Shown: positions 17,506 to 25,458 of the stretch, one piece after another
Numbering within the stretch: position 1 is the first letter of the stretch
Layout: every line of letters begins with the position of its first letter
Source of the DNA: Bradyrhizobium sp. 200
Lineage (GTDB): Bacteria > Pseudomonadota > Alphaproteobacteria > Rhizobiales > Xanthobacteraceae
NCBI RefSeq assembly: GCF_023100945.1
Contig: NZ_CP064689.1
Location: 4,942,001-5,006,000, forward strand
DNA: 64,000 nucleotides
Direction of reading: 5' to 3'
Notes under the pieces: generated by a model
Databases searched by the model: none
What the model was told of the DNA's origin: nothing
What the model saw: only the letters and a program-made list of their open reading frames with translations
Translations under genes and position numbers: made by a program

Positions 17506-18939
17506 CTACTTCAGCCCGAACCACAGCGTGGCGATGCCGAGGAACGAGAAGAAGCCGACCACGTCGGTGATGGTCGTGACAAAAGTTCCCGACGCCACCG
17601 CCGGATCGGCGCGCACCCGGTCCAGTACCATCGGGATCAGGATGCCGCCGAGCGCGCCTGCAACCAGGTTGCAGATGATGGCAAGGCCGATCACGACGCC
17701 AAGCCCCGGGATCTTGAACCAGGCCACGGCGGCAACGCCTGTGATCACGGCAAAGGCGAGCCCGTTGACGAGGCCGACCATCGCCTCGCGCATCACGACG
17801 CGGAACGCATTGTTGGAGCCGAGCTCGCGGGTCGCCAGCGCCCGCACCGCCACCGTCATGGTCTGGGTCGCGGCGTTGCCGCCCTGGCTCGCCACGATCG
17901 GCGCCAGCACGGCGAGCGCCACCATCTTCTCGAGCTGGCCCTCGAACAGGCCGAGCACGGAGGATGCCAGAAACGCCGTCGCCAGATTGACCAACAGCCA
18001 GTTGAAGCGGGCGCGCGCGATGGTCCAGACATTGTCGGACAGTTCTTCGTCGCTGGTGACGCCGCCGAGTGCCTTCAGGTCCTCATCCGCCTCTTCCTCG
18101 ATGACGTCGACGACGTCGTCGATGGTGATGACGCCGACCAGCCGGTTGGTGGTGTCGACCACGGGAGCGGCGACCAGATTGTACTTGCCGAACATCCGCG
18201 CGACCTCTTCCTGGTCGTCCAGCACGGAGACGCGGCGGCGGTCTTCGTCGATCAGATCGGCGATCGGCACCGGCCGGCGCGCCCGCAGCAGCGTGTCGAG
18301 CGAGACGGCGCCCTGCCAGTGCTTTTCGGAATCGACCGCGTAGATCTCGTAAAACCGGTCCGGCAGATCGGGCGTGTCACGCATGTAGTCGATCGCCTGC
18401 CCCACGGTCCAGTCCGGCGGCACGGCGATGAACTCCGATTGCATCCGGCGCCCCGCCGAGTTCTCCGGATAAAGCAGGCTCCGTTCCAACGCGACGCGCT
18501 CGGACGGCGGCAGCTTTTCGAGGATCTCTTCCTGGTCCTCCTCATCGAGGCCCTGGAGCAATTGGACGGCATCGTCGGATTCCAGTTCGCGAACGCCTTC
18601 CGCGACCGTCTCCGGCTCCAGCTCCTCGAGGATTTCCTCACGGACGGCATCGTCGACCTCGTTCAGCGCCGAGAAGTCGAAATCGGTGCCGGTAATTTCG
18701 ACGAGGGTGACGCGGTCGTCGGGCTCGAGGGCGGCGATCAAATCGCCGAGATCGGCCTCGTGAAGTTCCGCCACCACCTCGCACAACAGCGGCCGGTCGG
18801 CGGCGTGGATGGCGCGCGTGATCTCCTCGACAAACTCGTGGCGGAGCTGTCCTTCCTCGTCCCGCATCAGCAGATGATCGAGCACGGAGCCTTGCTCAGG
18901 TCGCGCTTCGGCTTGGGCAACGTCGATATTCTCGGCCAT
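17506..18939 (-). CDS. mgtE: Magnesium transporter MgtE
   Basis: A 477-residue inner-membrane Mg2+ channel. An N-terminal superhelical MgtE_N domain (acidic, ADLGDLIAALEPDDR, EEILEKLPPSER) is followed by two CBS domains (about 140-265; VDTTNRLVGVITIDDVVDVIEEEADED). Five membrane helices follow, with the conserved pore stretch PIVASQGGNAATQT and the DVVGFFSFLG region near the C-terminus. The start at MAENIDV was chosen; the frame is open 18 codons upstream. Cytosolic domains gate the pore by binding Mg2+. Confidence 0.94.
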   Translation of the reverse strand: MAENIDVAQAEARPEQGSVLDHLLMRDEEGQLRHEFVEEITRAIHAADRPLLCEVVAELHEADLGDLIAALEPDDRVTLVEITGTDFDFSALNEVDDAVREEILEELEPETVAEGVRELESDDAVQLLQGLDEEDQEEILEKLPPSERVALERSLLYPENSAGRRMQSEFIAVPPDWTVGQAIDYMRDTPDLPDRFYEIYAVDSEKHWQGAVSLDTLLRARRPVPIADLIDEDRRRVSVLDDQEEVARMFGKYNLVAAPVVDTTNRLVGVITIDDVVDVIEEEADEDLKALGGVTSDEELSDNVWTIARARFNWLLVNLATAFLASSVLGLFEGQLEKMVALAVLAPIVASQGGNAATQTMTVAVRALATRELGSNNAFRVVMREAMVGLVNGLAFAVITGVAAVAWFKIPGLGVVIGLAIICNLVAGALGGILIPMVLDRVRADPAVASGTFVTTITDVVGFFSFLGIATLWFGLK

Positions 18940-19044
18940 GCCACGCCTCGCCGGTTTGACAGATTGAGGGAACTTGTCTGAGTTACGCTGCACGCTTACC
19001 TAATCGGCAACACCCAGCGCAATGCCAAATATGCCCGACCGCAA

Positions 19045-19839
19045 ATGACCCGAAATTTAAGCGCGGCGCTGTGCTCGGCGGTCGCGGCATTGATGACCTT
19101 CGTTGCGGCGGCAGAGGCTGCCGAATGCAGCCGCAAGGACGCGCTCGGCACCTCGCGCGTTCTCGCGGTGGACGCCGCTACCCACCCGCGCGTCGGCCTC
19201 AAGAGCTTTCCGCAAACGCTTCCACTTGATGATCACGAAGTGGTGCTGACCTTCGACGACGGACCGTGGCCCGGCACGACGCCCAAAGTGCTGGCAGCCC
19301 TGGCGCATGAATGCGTGCGCGCCACCTTCTTCCTGATCGGAAAGCCGGCCTCCGAACATCCCGGCCTGGTGCGACGAATGGCGGCCCAGGGTCACACCAT
19401 CGCGCACCACACCTGGACCCATCACAATCTGAAATACATGAAGCCGGAGGCGGCTATCGGCGAGATCGACAAGGGGATCGCTGCGGTCGAAGCCGCGCTT
19501 CACGGAAAGGCCACCACGACCCCGAGCACGCCGTTCTTTCGCTTTCCCTTTTTTGAAATGACGCCCGCGACGCTGGACGTCCTGCAGAAGCGCGGCATCG
19601 CCGTGTTCGGCGCCGATCTCTGGGCCAGCGACTGGCTTCCGATGACGCCGGCCCAGGAGCTGAAACTGCTCACCGACCGGCTGCAGGTCGCCCGCAAGGG
19701 CATCATCCTGCTGCACGATCCCAAGGCGCAGACCGCTGCCATGCTGCCCGCCTTCCTGCGCTACCTCCGCGACAACCGTTACCGCGTGGTCCACGTGGTG
19801 CCGGCCGGTGCCAAAACCGTGTCCGGCAAAGCACATTAG
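19045..19839 (+). CDS. Polysaccharide deacetylase (NodB homology), copy 1
   Basis: A 264-residue exported protein with a signal peptide (about 1-25, ending AAEA-AE) and a NodB domain. Motif 1 is TFDDGP with the catalytic and metal-binding Asp; motif 2 is HTWTHH with the metal-ligand His; a later motif is GIILLHDP. It probably deacetylates peptidoglycan or another periplasmic or surface polymer. The N-terminal block DALGTSRVLAVDAATHPRVG recurs in the next gene, showing tandem duplication. It is divergent from mgtE. Confidence 0.88.
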   Translation: MTRNLSAALCSAVAALMTFVAAAEAAECSRKDALGTSRVLAVDAATHPRVGLKSFPQTLPLDDHEVVLTFDDGPWPGTTPKVLAALAHECVRATFFLIGKPASEHPGLVRRMAAQGHTIAHHTWTHHNLKYMKPEAAIGEIDKGIAAVEAALHGKATTTPSTPFFRFPFFEMTPATLDVLQKRGIAVFGADLWASDWLPMTPAQELKLLTDRLQVARKGIILLHDPKAQTAAMLPAFLRYLRDNRYRVVHVVPAGAKTVSGKAH

Positions 19840-19983
19840 ATCACGATCTCTTTGGCTAACGCGGGTTCTGTGGCCTGGATCACGCCCCGAAGCCAAATTA
19901 GGTGTAGAACTCAGGTGATTAAGGCGGCATTCATGGCGCCAGATGTAAGCCGTTGCGTGCTCTTGGAATGAAGCCGGGGTTAT

Positions 19984-21327
19984 ATGATCGCTAGCGTATT
20001 TGGGGGGCTTCGGCAGCGGCCTTGGACCGCCTTGTGCGTAGGCCTGCTGACTTCCGTTGCTGCACACGCGGCGTCGGCCGCCAATTGCCCAGGCCATCCC
20101 GACGCCATCGGCACGTCACGCACCATCGTGGTCGATCCGCGCGCCCATCCCATCATCGGCACCATGCAATATGGCAAGACGCTGCCGCTCGAAGACCATG
20201 AGGTGGTGCTGACCTTCGACGATGGTCCGCTGCCGAAATACTCTAACCAGATCCTCGACATTCTCGCCGCCCATTGCGCGAAGGCGACCTTCTTCCTGGT
20301 CGGACGCCAGGCCAACGACAATCCCGAAGGCGTGCGCAAGGTGCGCGACGCCGGCCACACGGTGGCCACCCACAGCCAGAACCATCCGGTCGGCATGGAT
20401 CGCCTGCCGCTCGACCGCTCGAAGCAGGAGATCGAACAGGGCATCGCGTCGGTGACCGCGGCGCTGGCCGACGGCACCGCACCCGCGCCGTTCCTGCGCA
20501 TTCCCGGCCTGCGCGTCAACGACGGGATCGAGCAATTTGCCGCGTCCAAGGGGCTGCAGATCTGGAGCGCCGATTTTCCGGCCGACGACTGGCGCGACGT
20601 CTCCGCCAATCGCGTCTATGATCTCGCGATGCAGCGCCTGGAGCGAAAGGGCAAAGGCATCCTGCTGCTGCACGACATTCAGGCGCGCACGGTTGAGGCG
20701 CTGCCGAGGATCCTGCGCGAATTGAAAGCGCGCGGCTATCGCATCGTCCATGTGGTGCCGGCGACGCCTGATCGGCCGGCAACGCCAACCGAGCCGCAGC
20801 AATGGCTGTTGCATCCGCCGTCGGAGATGGTGGCGATATCGCGCTGGCCGAAGGTTCCGAAATTCGCTTCTGCCGGCCCTGCAGTGCTCCCCGTGCCGGC
20901 GCTGTCCCATCTCGATTGGCACACGACCGATCTCGGCGTGCGCGCCGCGCGGCGCGGACGCGGCGTCCCCCTGCCCCCCGCAGCCCTGTGGCCTCGGCAA
21001 ACGACGCTGCCGCCGGCCGGCACGCTGGCCGCGCTGCCGGTTCCGGCGGCGAGCATTTTCAAAATCCCGGAATCGGCGCGCATGACCCTGCTGGCCGCAT
21101 CCGCTCGCCGGGCGACATCGACCGCGCAGGCGCGTTCAACGGAAGTCTCCGCAAAGCTCGCCGGCAAGTCTCGCCGCCACGGCCACGCGGCCGCGGCCCA
21201 GCCGCCGGCGTCCGCCGGACAAGCCGAGCAGACGCCGCAAAGCGCTGGCGGGATCACGCCCAAGCCGGCGGCGCAAGCCAAACGGAATGGGCGATCGGTT
21301 CGGGTCGCCGGTTTGAAGAAGCGCTGA
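19984..21327 (+). CDS. Polysaccharide deacetylase (NodB homology), copy 2, with long C-terminal extension
   Basis: A 447-residue paralog of the previous gene. The signal peptide spans about 1-33, then DAIGTSRTIVVDPRAHPIIG, TFDDGP (motif 1), HSQNHP (motif 2) and GILLLHD. The catalytic part ends near residue 260. A further 185 residues rich in Pro, Ala and basic residues follow and end in VAGLKKR. The extension could bind anionic cell-wall polymers; that is inference. An 8-bp hairpin follows the stop by six bases. Confidence 0.88.
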   Translation: MIASVFGGLRQRPWTALCVGLLTSVAAHAASAANCPGHPDAIGTSRTIVVDPRAHPIIGTMQYGKTLPLEDHEVVLTFDDGPLPKYSNQILDILAAHCAKATFFLVGRQANDNPEGVRKVRDAGHTVATHSQNHPVGMDRLPLDRSKQEIEQGIASVTAALADGTAPAPFLRIPGLRVNDGIEQFAASKGLQIWSADFPADDWRDVSANRVYDLAMQRLERKGKGILLLHDIQARTVEALPRILRELKARGYRIVHVVPATPDRPATPTEPQQWLLHPPSEMVAISRWPKVPKFASAGPAVLPVPALSHLDWHTTDLGVRAARRGRGVPLPPAALWPRQTTLPPAGTLAALPVPAASIFKIPESARMTLLAASARRATSTAQARSTEVSAKLAGKSRRHGHAAAAQPPASAGQAEQTPQSAGGITPKPAAQAKRNGRSVRVAGLKKR

Positions 21328-21332
21328 TCGGC

Positions 21333-21359
21333 CGGTCCTGGTCGAAGGGATCAGGACCG
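21333..21359 (+). terminator. Hairpin just after deacetylase gene
   Basis: Arms CGGTCCTG / CAGGACCG with an 11-base loop, directly after the stop codon at 21327. No T-run follows, so it may be a Rho-assisted end or an mRNA 3'-stabilising stem. Confidence 0.4.
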
Positions 21360-21363
21360 CCCC

Positions 21364-21603
21364 CTAAAGCATGATGAAATTAGGTTTGATTGCGACCACG
21401 AAGAAGGTGCGCACCCTCTCCCGCTTGCGGGGGAGGGCTGGGGTGGGGGTGTCTCCGCGGGCGACACTGCCCGAGTAGAGAGAGCCCCCACCCGGCGCTT
21501 CGCGCCGACCTAAGAGCGAGCTTCGCTCGTCTCGACCCCCGCAAGCGGGAGAGGTAAGCGCGTCTGCGGCCAGTCAATCTAACCAAAAATCATCATGCTC
21601 TAA
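21364..21603. repeat. Intergenic repeat element with terminal inverted repeats
   Basis: The two ends (21364-21392 and 21575-21603) match as inverted repeats at 23 of 29 positions, with core AGCATGATGA. Inside is a second nested inverted pair, CCTCTCCCGCTTGCGGG near the left end and CCCGCAAGCGGGAGAGG near the right, around a G-rich/C-rich palindromic centre (GGCGCTTCGCGCC, GAGCGAGCTTCGCTC). This resembles the palindromic intergenic elements scattered in Bradyrhizobium and Rhodopseudomonas genomes. It is non-coding. It probably arose by short-element mobility or as a REP-like unit; whether it is transcribed is unknown. Confidence 0.7.
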
Positions 21604-21676
21604 TCAGTTGTTTTGAAGCGTTTTCCTGAGCCCCGCGGCGTCTCCGCGATCGGGACACCACGATCGCGACAAGGGC

Positions 21677-22051
21677 TCAGTTCGTCACGATCTTGGCGAT
21701 GCAGAGCAGGATGACGATGGCGAGGAACAGCAGGTCGATATAGGCCTTGATCTCGCCGGCATGACGCAGCGCGCTGACGTCGCTGATCACCTGCTTGCGC
21801 GTCGACGTCGAATTCGGCCCCTCGCCCAGCGCCGCCACCAGGCGGCGCGCTTCCAGCTCCAGCCGCTCGATGCGCTGGAAGAAGTGAAACGACCGGAGTG
21901 CGGACGCCGCATGCATGCCGGCATAGACCAGCACGAGAACCGCGACGACCACGCGGTGCTGGTACTTCTCAAGAAAATTCAGAGCGAAATAGACCAGCGC
22001 CAGGAACACGAAGTTGGAGAGGAAACGATAGGCGTAGCTCAGAAACAGCAT
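21677..22051 (-). CDS. Small integral membrane protein, hypothetical
   Basis: A 124-residue protein with three hydrophobic segments (about 8-26, 33-50 and 105-121) and a charged middle loop (RIERLELEARRLVAALGEG). No family is recognised. The composition and codon pattern look genuine, and the stop lies just past the upstream repeat element. Confidence 0.6.
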   Translation of the reverse strand: MLFLSYAYRFLSNFVFLALVYFALNFLEKYQHRVVVAVLVLVYAGMHAASALRSFHFFQRIERLELEARRLVAALGEGPNSTSTRKQVISDVSALRHAGEIKAYIDLLFLAIVILLCIAKIVTN

Positions 22052-22540
22052 GAAGATGCTCCGGGTGGTCTTGGTAGTGTCGAACTTCCTGGAAGCGCCG
22101 AACGGCGGCGAGCGCGCGGACCGGAATCACCGGCCGGCGGGTGCGCATAGTCTACGCGAACGATGCAACGGCACGCCATCAACCAGCGCTCGTCCCCCAA
22201 CGATTCACGCGCCGTGGTATTGCGGACACGCGAGCACCTCGCAGAATTGTACCAGGCCCAAACTGCAACATTGTGGTGCGCATGGAAGGGTATCGGATCA
22301 CCCAAGTATACGAAGCTGTTACAAGCAGTTGTAAACCTGCCTGATCAGCCGCCACAGCACCGCTGTGAGACTATTCCGACTGTCGGATACCGAAAAGAGG
22401 ACCCGCCATTTGCGGCGGGTGAGTCTAGGGAGGAACTGTAAACTAAGCTGATTCGCAGCACCAACGTGTACCGCAATTCACACACACTATTCGAAAAACA
22501 CGGCGGGACGGCAAACCTGATCGATGTTCCGGATATCTCG
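22052..22540. other. Gene-free stretch
   Basis: 489 bases with no convincing gene. It contains the promoter of the membrane-protein gene and a hairpin that may terminate the upstream minus-strand gene. Short frames here have shadow composition. Confidence 0.4.
22401..22420 (-). terminator. Candidate terminator of the 22541 gene
   Basis: Read on the minus strand, a 7-bp stem ACCCGCC / GGCGGGT with a six-base loop is followed by CCTCTTTTC. It lies about 120 bases beyond the stop of the minus-strand gene at 22541. Confidence 0.4.
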
Positions 22541-22966
22541 CTATATTTTGCCTTCGATCATCTTGAGCTTGACGGTCTCGCAGGTCTTTCGAACGTGCTC
22601 GGTAAAGATCGCGCATTCCTCGATGCGCTTGAAGATCTTCTTGGCCTCCTCACGATATGAGGCTGCGGTATCGCGCATGAAGGCAATGGCATTATGCACA
22701 TCGGCGGTCATCGCCTCGCATTTCCTCGCTGCGTCGATCAGCTCTGCTCCCATGGCCTCGATTTCCCTGGCGGCGGCTTCATAGTCACGGACCACAGCCT
22801 CGGCAGTGAGCGCGCCGACGCGCGTAACGCCCTCTTCATGCTCGACATAGTCCGGCATCGGCCCCGATGGGGCCGCCCTGATCGCGGGAAGGCTCCCGAC
22901 GACATCTTCTTCAAGCTTGGCTAAGTCCAGCGGCGCAGTTTTGTGAAGTCGTTCGATACTCGCCAT
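22541..22966 (-). CDS. Hypothetical helical protein
   Basis: A 141-residue soluble protein with no signal or membrane segment. Residues 50-135 are predicted helical with heptad character (AVVRDYEAAAREIEAMGAELIDAARKC, EEAKKIFKRIEE), suggesting a coiled coil. A rhizobial conserved hypothetical; no function is proposed. Confidence 0.65.
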   Translation of the reverse strand: MASIERLHKTAPLDLAKLEEDVVGSLPAIRAAPSGPMPDYVEHEEGVTRVGALTAEAVVRDYEAAAREIEAMGAELIDAARKCEAMTADVHNAIAFMRDTAASYREEAKKIFKRIEECAIFTEHVRKTCETVKLKMIEGKI

Positions 22967-23067
22967 CGGTCATTCCCTCCACTCGGTGAACAACCCCCAA
23001 CGCGCGAGCATAGCGACCGATTCGTGGCGAAATCCTGAGTCGAAGAAAGCAACTAGAAGGCGAACAT

Positions 23068-23113
23068 GTGAATACAAGCGCCCATGGGCAGGCGCCGAGG
23101 CGCTTGTATTCAC
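23068..23113. repeat. Perfect 15-bp inverted repeat
   Basis: Arms GTGAATACAAGCGCC and GGCGCTTGTATTCAC match at all 15 positions, separated by 16 bases. It lies between the divergent genes at 22541 and 23279. There is no T-run, so an operator or a stable RNA stem is more likely than a terminator. Confidence 0.6.
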
Positions 23114-23267
23114 TCGAAGCTGCACAAGCCCAGGCATTAACCATGCCGGAGCATTAAGCCGCTCGCGGCCGAGGCTTAATGCGCATTTAACAGTTTTGCT
23201 TCAATCGTTGAGGACCAGCGCAACATTTCTCAAGCCGCAAGAATTGCGGGCCGCACTCAACCTCTTC

Positions 23268-23273
23268 AGGAGG
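23268..23273 (+). promoter_or_regulatory. Strong Shine-Dalgarno deciding a TTG start
   Basis: AGGAGG sits five bases before TTG at 23279. Together with the lipoprotein signal that follows, it fixes the non-ATG start. Confidence 0.7.
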
Positions 23274-23278
23274 ATCGA

Positions 23279-24088
23279 TTGAGGACGCTTCTTATTTGCG
23301 CGCTGGCTACTACCCTGGTCGGTTGTAGCAGCCAACCACCAACGCAATCGTCATGCGTTGGCCTGAATCCGTTAGCCTGCCTGACCGCTGTTCACGTGCC
23401 GATTGCACCGGAAGCAGACAGCGATTCTGCCGCAACGAAACCAGTGTCCCTCGTCGCTTGGCGTGACGACAGCCCGCCCCGGTCTCACGCGAACCACGCC
23501 GTCCGCCGAACGCCCAGGCCAATCAAGGTCGCAGCCAAAGCCACGCCTGCCGTTCCCATTCCGGTTCGTTCTCCGCAAGCGAGCCAGCAGACGACGGGCA
23601 ATGCCGCTGCTTCCGAAGCGACTCGCGCTTCGGAGGCTGCTCGCGCAAGCGCCCCCGATCCGCATTCAACGACCGACGTTGCGCCGACCCGAACGACACA
23701 GGAGCAGGTCGCGGCCGCCTCCGCCGTCGCGGAACGAATGTCGGCCCCGACGCTGGATGCGTCGCTGGACGCTCTCGTGGCCGTCCTGGTGGCAGGTCCC
23801 GACGTCAAGTCGGTCTCCGACCTGGCCGGCAAGACCATTGCGATCGACGATAGATATTCCGATTCATCGCTCAGCCGCGTCAGGGCCGCGATGGCGGCAG
23901 CGGGCGCGCTCGAAGTCCAATTGAGCAAAGGTCAAACCACGGCGATCAATCGGCTGGTCGGCAAGGAAGTTCCGGCCGCGGTCGTCGGGCTGGTCACTAC
24001 CAGCGCCGCGGATAGCTTTCCCGAGATCGCGCGATTCAGGACTTTTCGAATCCCGCTCGCACTTCGATCGGGCTCAGCCAAGCCGTAA
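23279..24088 (+). CDS. Lipoprotein with partial periplasmic-binding-protein-like domain
   Basis: A 269-residue lipoprotein. TTG start; signal MRTLLICALATTLVGC with lipobox LVGC, acylated Cys at residue 16. Residues 25-150 are Ala/Pro/Ser/Thr-rich and probably unstructured. Residues 160-265 (VLVAGPDVKSVSDLAGKTIAIDDRYSDSS to RFRTFRIPL) resemble one lobe of a TAXI/phosphonate-type solute-binding protein, in which SDLAGKTIAI is typical. With only one lobe it is unlikely to be a classical transporter receptor. No transporter gene is adjacent. Confidence 0.7.
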   Translation: MRTLLICALATTLVGCSSQPPTQSSCVGLNPLACLTAVHVPIAPEADSDSAATKPVSLVAWRDDSPPRSHANHAVRRTPRPIKVAAKATPAVPIPVRSPQASQQTTGNAAASEATRASEAARASAPDPHSTTDVAPTRTTQEQVAAASAVAERMSAPTLDASLDALVAVLVAGPDVKSVSDLAGKTIAIDDRYSDSSLSRVRAAMAAAGALEVQLSKGQTTAINRLVGKEVPAAVVGLVTTSAADSFPEIARFRTFRIPLALRSGSAKP

Positions 24089-24221
24089 GGGGTTTCGACC
24101 ATATTTCTATCCCGACCCACAAGTGAGAGGAAGGCCGGATCGAGGCCAACGCAGAAAGCATCGATGCTTTCTCCTCGCCTCTAGGCCTCGGCACACGCCT
24201 TGAAGTTCGGGCACTAAAGCG

Positions 24222-24256
24222 CTATGTTAGACAAAATTCAATTCTGTCTAACATAG
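24222..24256. promoter_or_regulatory. 35-bp near-perfect palindrome, probable autoregulatory operator
   Basis: Arms CTATGTTAGACA (24222-24233) and TGTCTAACATAG (24245-24256) match perfectly. The inner 11 bases continue the symmetry (AATT-C-AATT) except for one pair. It ends nine bases before the GTG of the first gene of the PIN module, where antitoxin-type operators lie. Confidence 0.75.
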
Positions 24257-24265
24257 GCGGATGCC

Positions 24266-24640
24266 GTGACAAAGGCTTCAGCAAGCAAATCCCCAACGCG
24301 CCGGGGCAAGCGGGCGGCAGGCACGACCAAAGCTGGCTTGGGGCAGACAAACACCGTTCATCGCGAGCCGGCGCCCGGCCGGTTTGTCGTGAGCAAGGCG
24401 CGGTTCGAAGCGGTTATGCGGGCAGCGGAAAAGTCCGGTCTCCTCAACGAAAAAGGCGGCCGGATTGGCGGCAGGGTCAGCCCGGCATTGGTCAGGCAGG
24501 CCAAACGGCAGACAGGCATCGAGACAGACACGGACTTGATCGAGTTTGCCCTGGCGACGGTCGCGCTAGAGGATAACTTCGCGGACGTATTCAAGGAGTC
24601 TCGCGGCAAGATCGACCCGAAGCTGAAGCTCGGTTTTTGA
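24266..24640 (+). CDS. Putative antitoxin of PIN-domain module
   Basis: A 124-residue protein with a very basic N-terminus (SKSPTRRGKRAAGTTK) and a folded part from residue 35 (FVVSKARFEAVMRAAEKSGLLNEKGGRIGGRVSPALVRQAKRQTGIETDTDLIEFALATVAL). The RQAKRQTGIETDTDLIEFALATVAL block has the look of a ribbon-helix-helix-type DNA-binding and dimerisation element seen in antitoxins. Start GTG at 24266 with GGCGG upstream; a nearby ATG is out of frame. The next gene begins one base after its stop, so the pair is translationally coupled. Confidence 0.65.
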   Translation: MTKASASKSPTRRGKRAAGTTKAGLGQTNTVHREPAPGRFVVSKARFEAVMRAAEKSGLLNEKGGRIGGRVSPALVRQAKRQTGIETDTDLIEFALATVALEDNFADVFKESRGKIDPKLKLGF

Positions 24641-24641
24641 G

Positions 24642-25208
24642 GTGGCGGAGTTCGATTTCGACGCTGCCCGGCGCTGGGCGCGCTTCGATCCGCAACGAAC
24701 GCTGACACGACGAAGTGACAATGAGCTGCCGTTCGTCAATCCGAGTTCAATCGGCGGACAGGGACTTCTGCTCGATACCTCTGTTTACATCGATCAGATG
24801 CAAGATCGTTCGCCTCAGATGCTGGACGATCTGATCGCGCAGCGACAGGTCAATCATTCGACCGTCGCGATCCATGAATTAATGCACACGGTCGGGGTAT
24901 TGAATCCATCCGACGCGCGAACCGCCGCTGTCACTGATGTGATCGGCGAGCAGATCAGAGCGATGCCACCACATCGTATCTTTGCACCCGACACCGAGGT
25001 TCTCGGACGTGCCGCGCTGCTGTCGGGAATACTCTGCCGCCTCCAAGGCTACGAAAAGGATGGCAAGCTGCGCGCGCTCCAGGACTGCGTGCTGTTCCTT
25101 CAAGCGCAAAAGCTTGGCCTCGTTGTCCTGACTGCGAATGTCGGCGACTACGATATTCTGCTCCAACTCATTCCAACCGGACGCGCGCTGTTCTATCGTT
25201 CGCGATGA
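24642..25208 (+). CDS. PIN-domain protein, putative VapC-like toxin
   Basis: A 188-residue protein with a PIN-type nuclease domain: GLLLDTSVYIDQM gives D45 and D51, VAIHELMH gives E79, LRALQDCVLFLQAQ gives D148 and TANVGDYDILL gives D169/D171. These match the acidic quartet of VapC RNases. It is longer than typical VapC (about 130), with an N-terminal 40-residue extension and a larger helical insert (about 85-140). Start GTG, one base after the stop of the putative antitoxin gene. Activity as an RNase toxin is inferred. Confidence 0.75.
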   Translation: MAEFDFDAARRWARFDPQRTLTRRSDNELPFVNPSSIGGQGLLLDTSVYIDQMQDRSPQMLDDLIAQRQVNHSTVAIHELMHTVGVLNPSDARTAAVTDVIGEQIRAMPPHRIFAPDTEVLGRAALLSGILCRLQGYEKDGKLRALQDCVLFLQAQKLGLVVLTANVGDYDILLQLIPTGRALFYRSR

Positions 25209-25458
25209 ACGCCAGCGCAGCGCAAAGTGCTTTTCAGGCTACCCTCAAAAGCAAATGTACTATATTTCAATAAGTTAGACGCATGGTGCGCTCGGAGGGC
25301 GGTCGCATTTCTTGCGATTTCAATGGCTTGCCAAGATGGGTAAAGAAACTAAGTGCATTTCCTGCTTATAAGTGCCTTTCTGTCCGCTCTCCCGCCCGAT
25401 GGCTTCCGCGTAGGCGACTAGGTTGCGGTGGACGGGGCCGGCAACTCGATCGTGAGTC
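25209..25458. other. A/T-richer spacer after the PIN module
   Basis: 250 bases without a gene. GTTAGAC at 25274-25280 repeats the arm core of the operator at 24222. Confidence 0.3.

Noticed and set aside
16648..18981. 777-codon plus-strand open frame
   Set aside because: It lies opposite mgtE, the aldo/keto reductase and the HTH gene. Its His/Arg/Asp-rich composition is that of an antisense shadow in G+C-rich DNA.
21400..21570. CRISPR array or tandem repeat
   Set aside because: The repeats here are inverted and nested, not direct with unique spacers.
24266..24640. Start at the ATG at 24261
   Set aside because: That ATG is in a different frame; GTG at 24266 is the in-frame start just after the palindrome.
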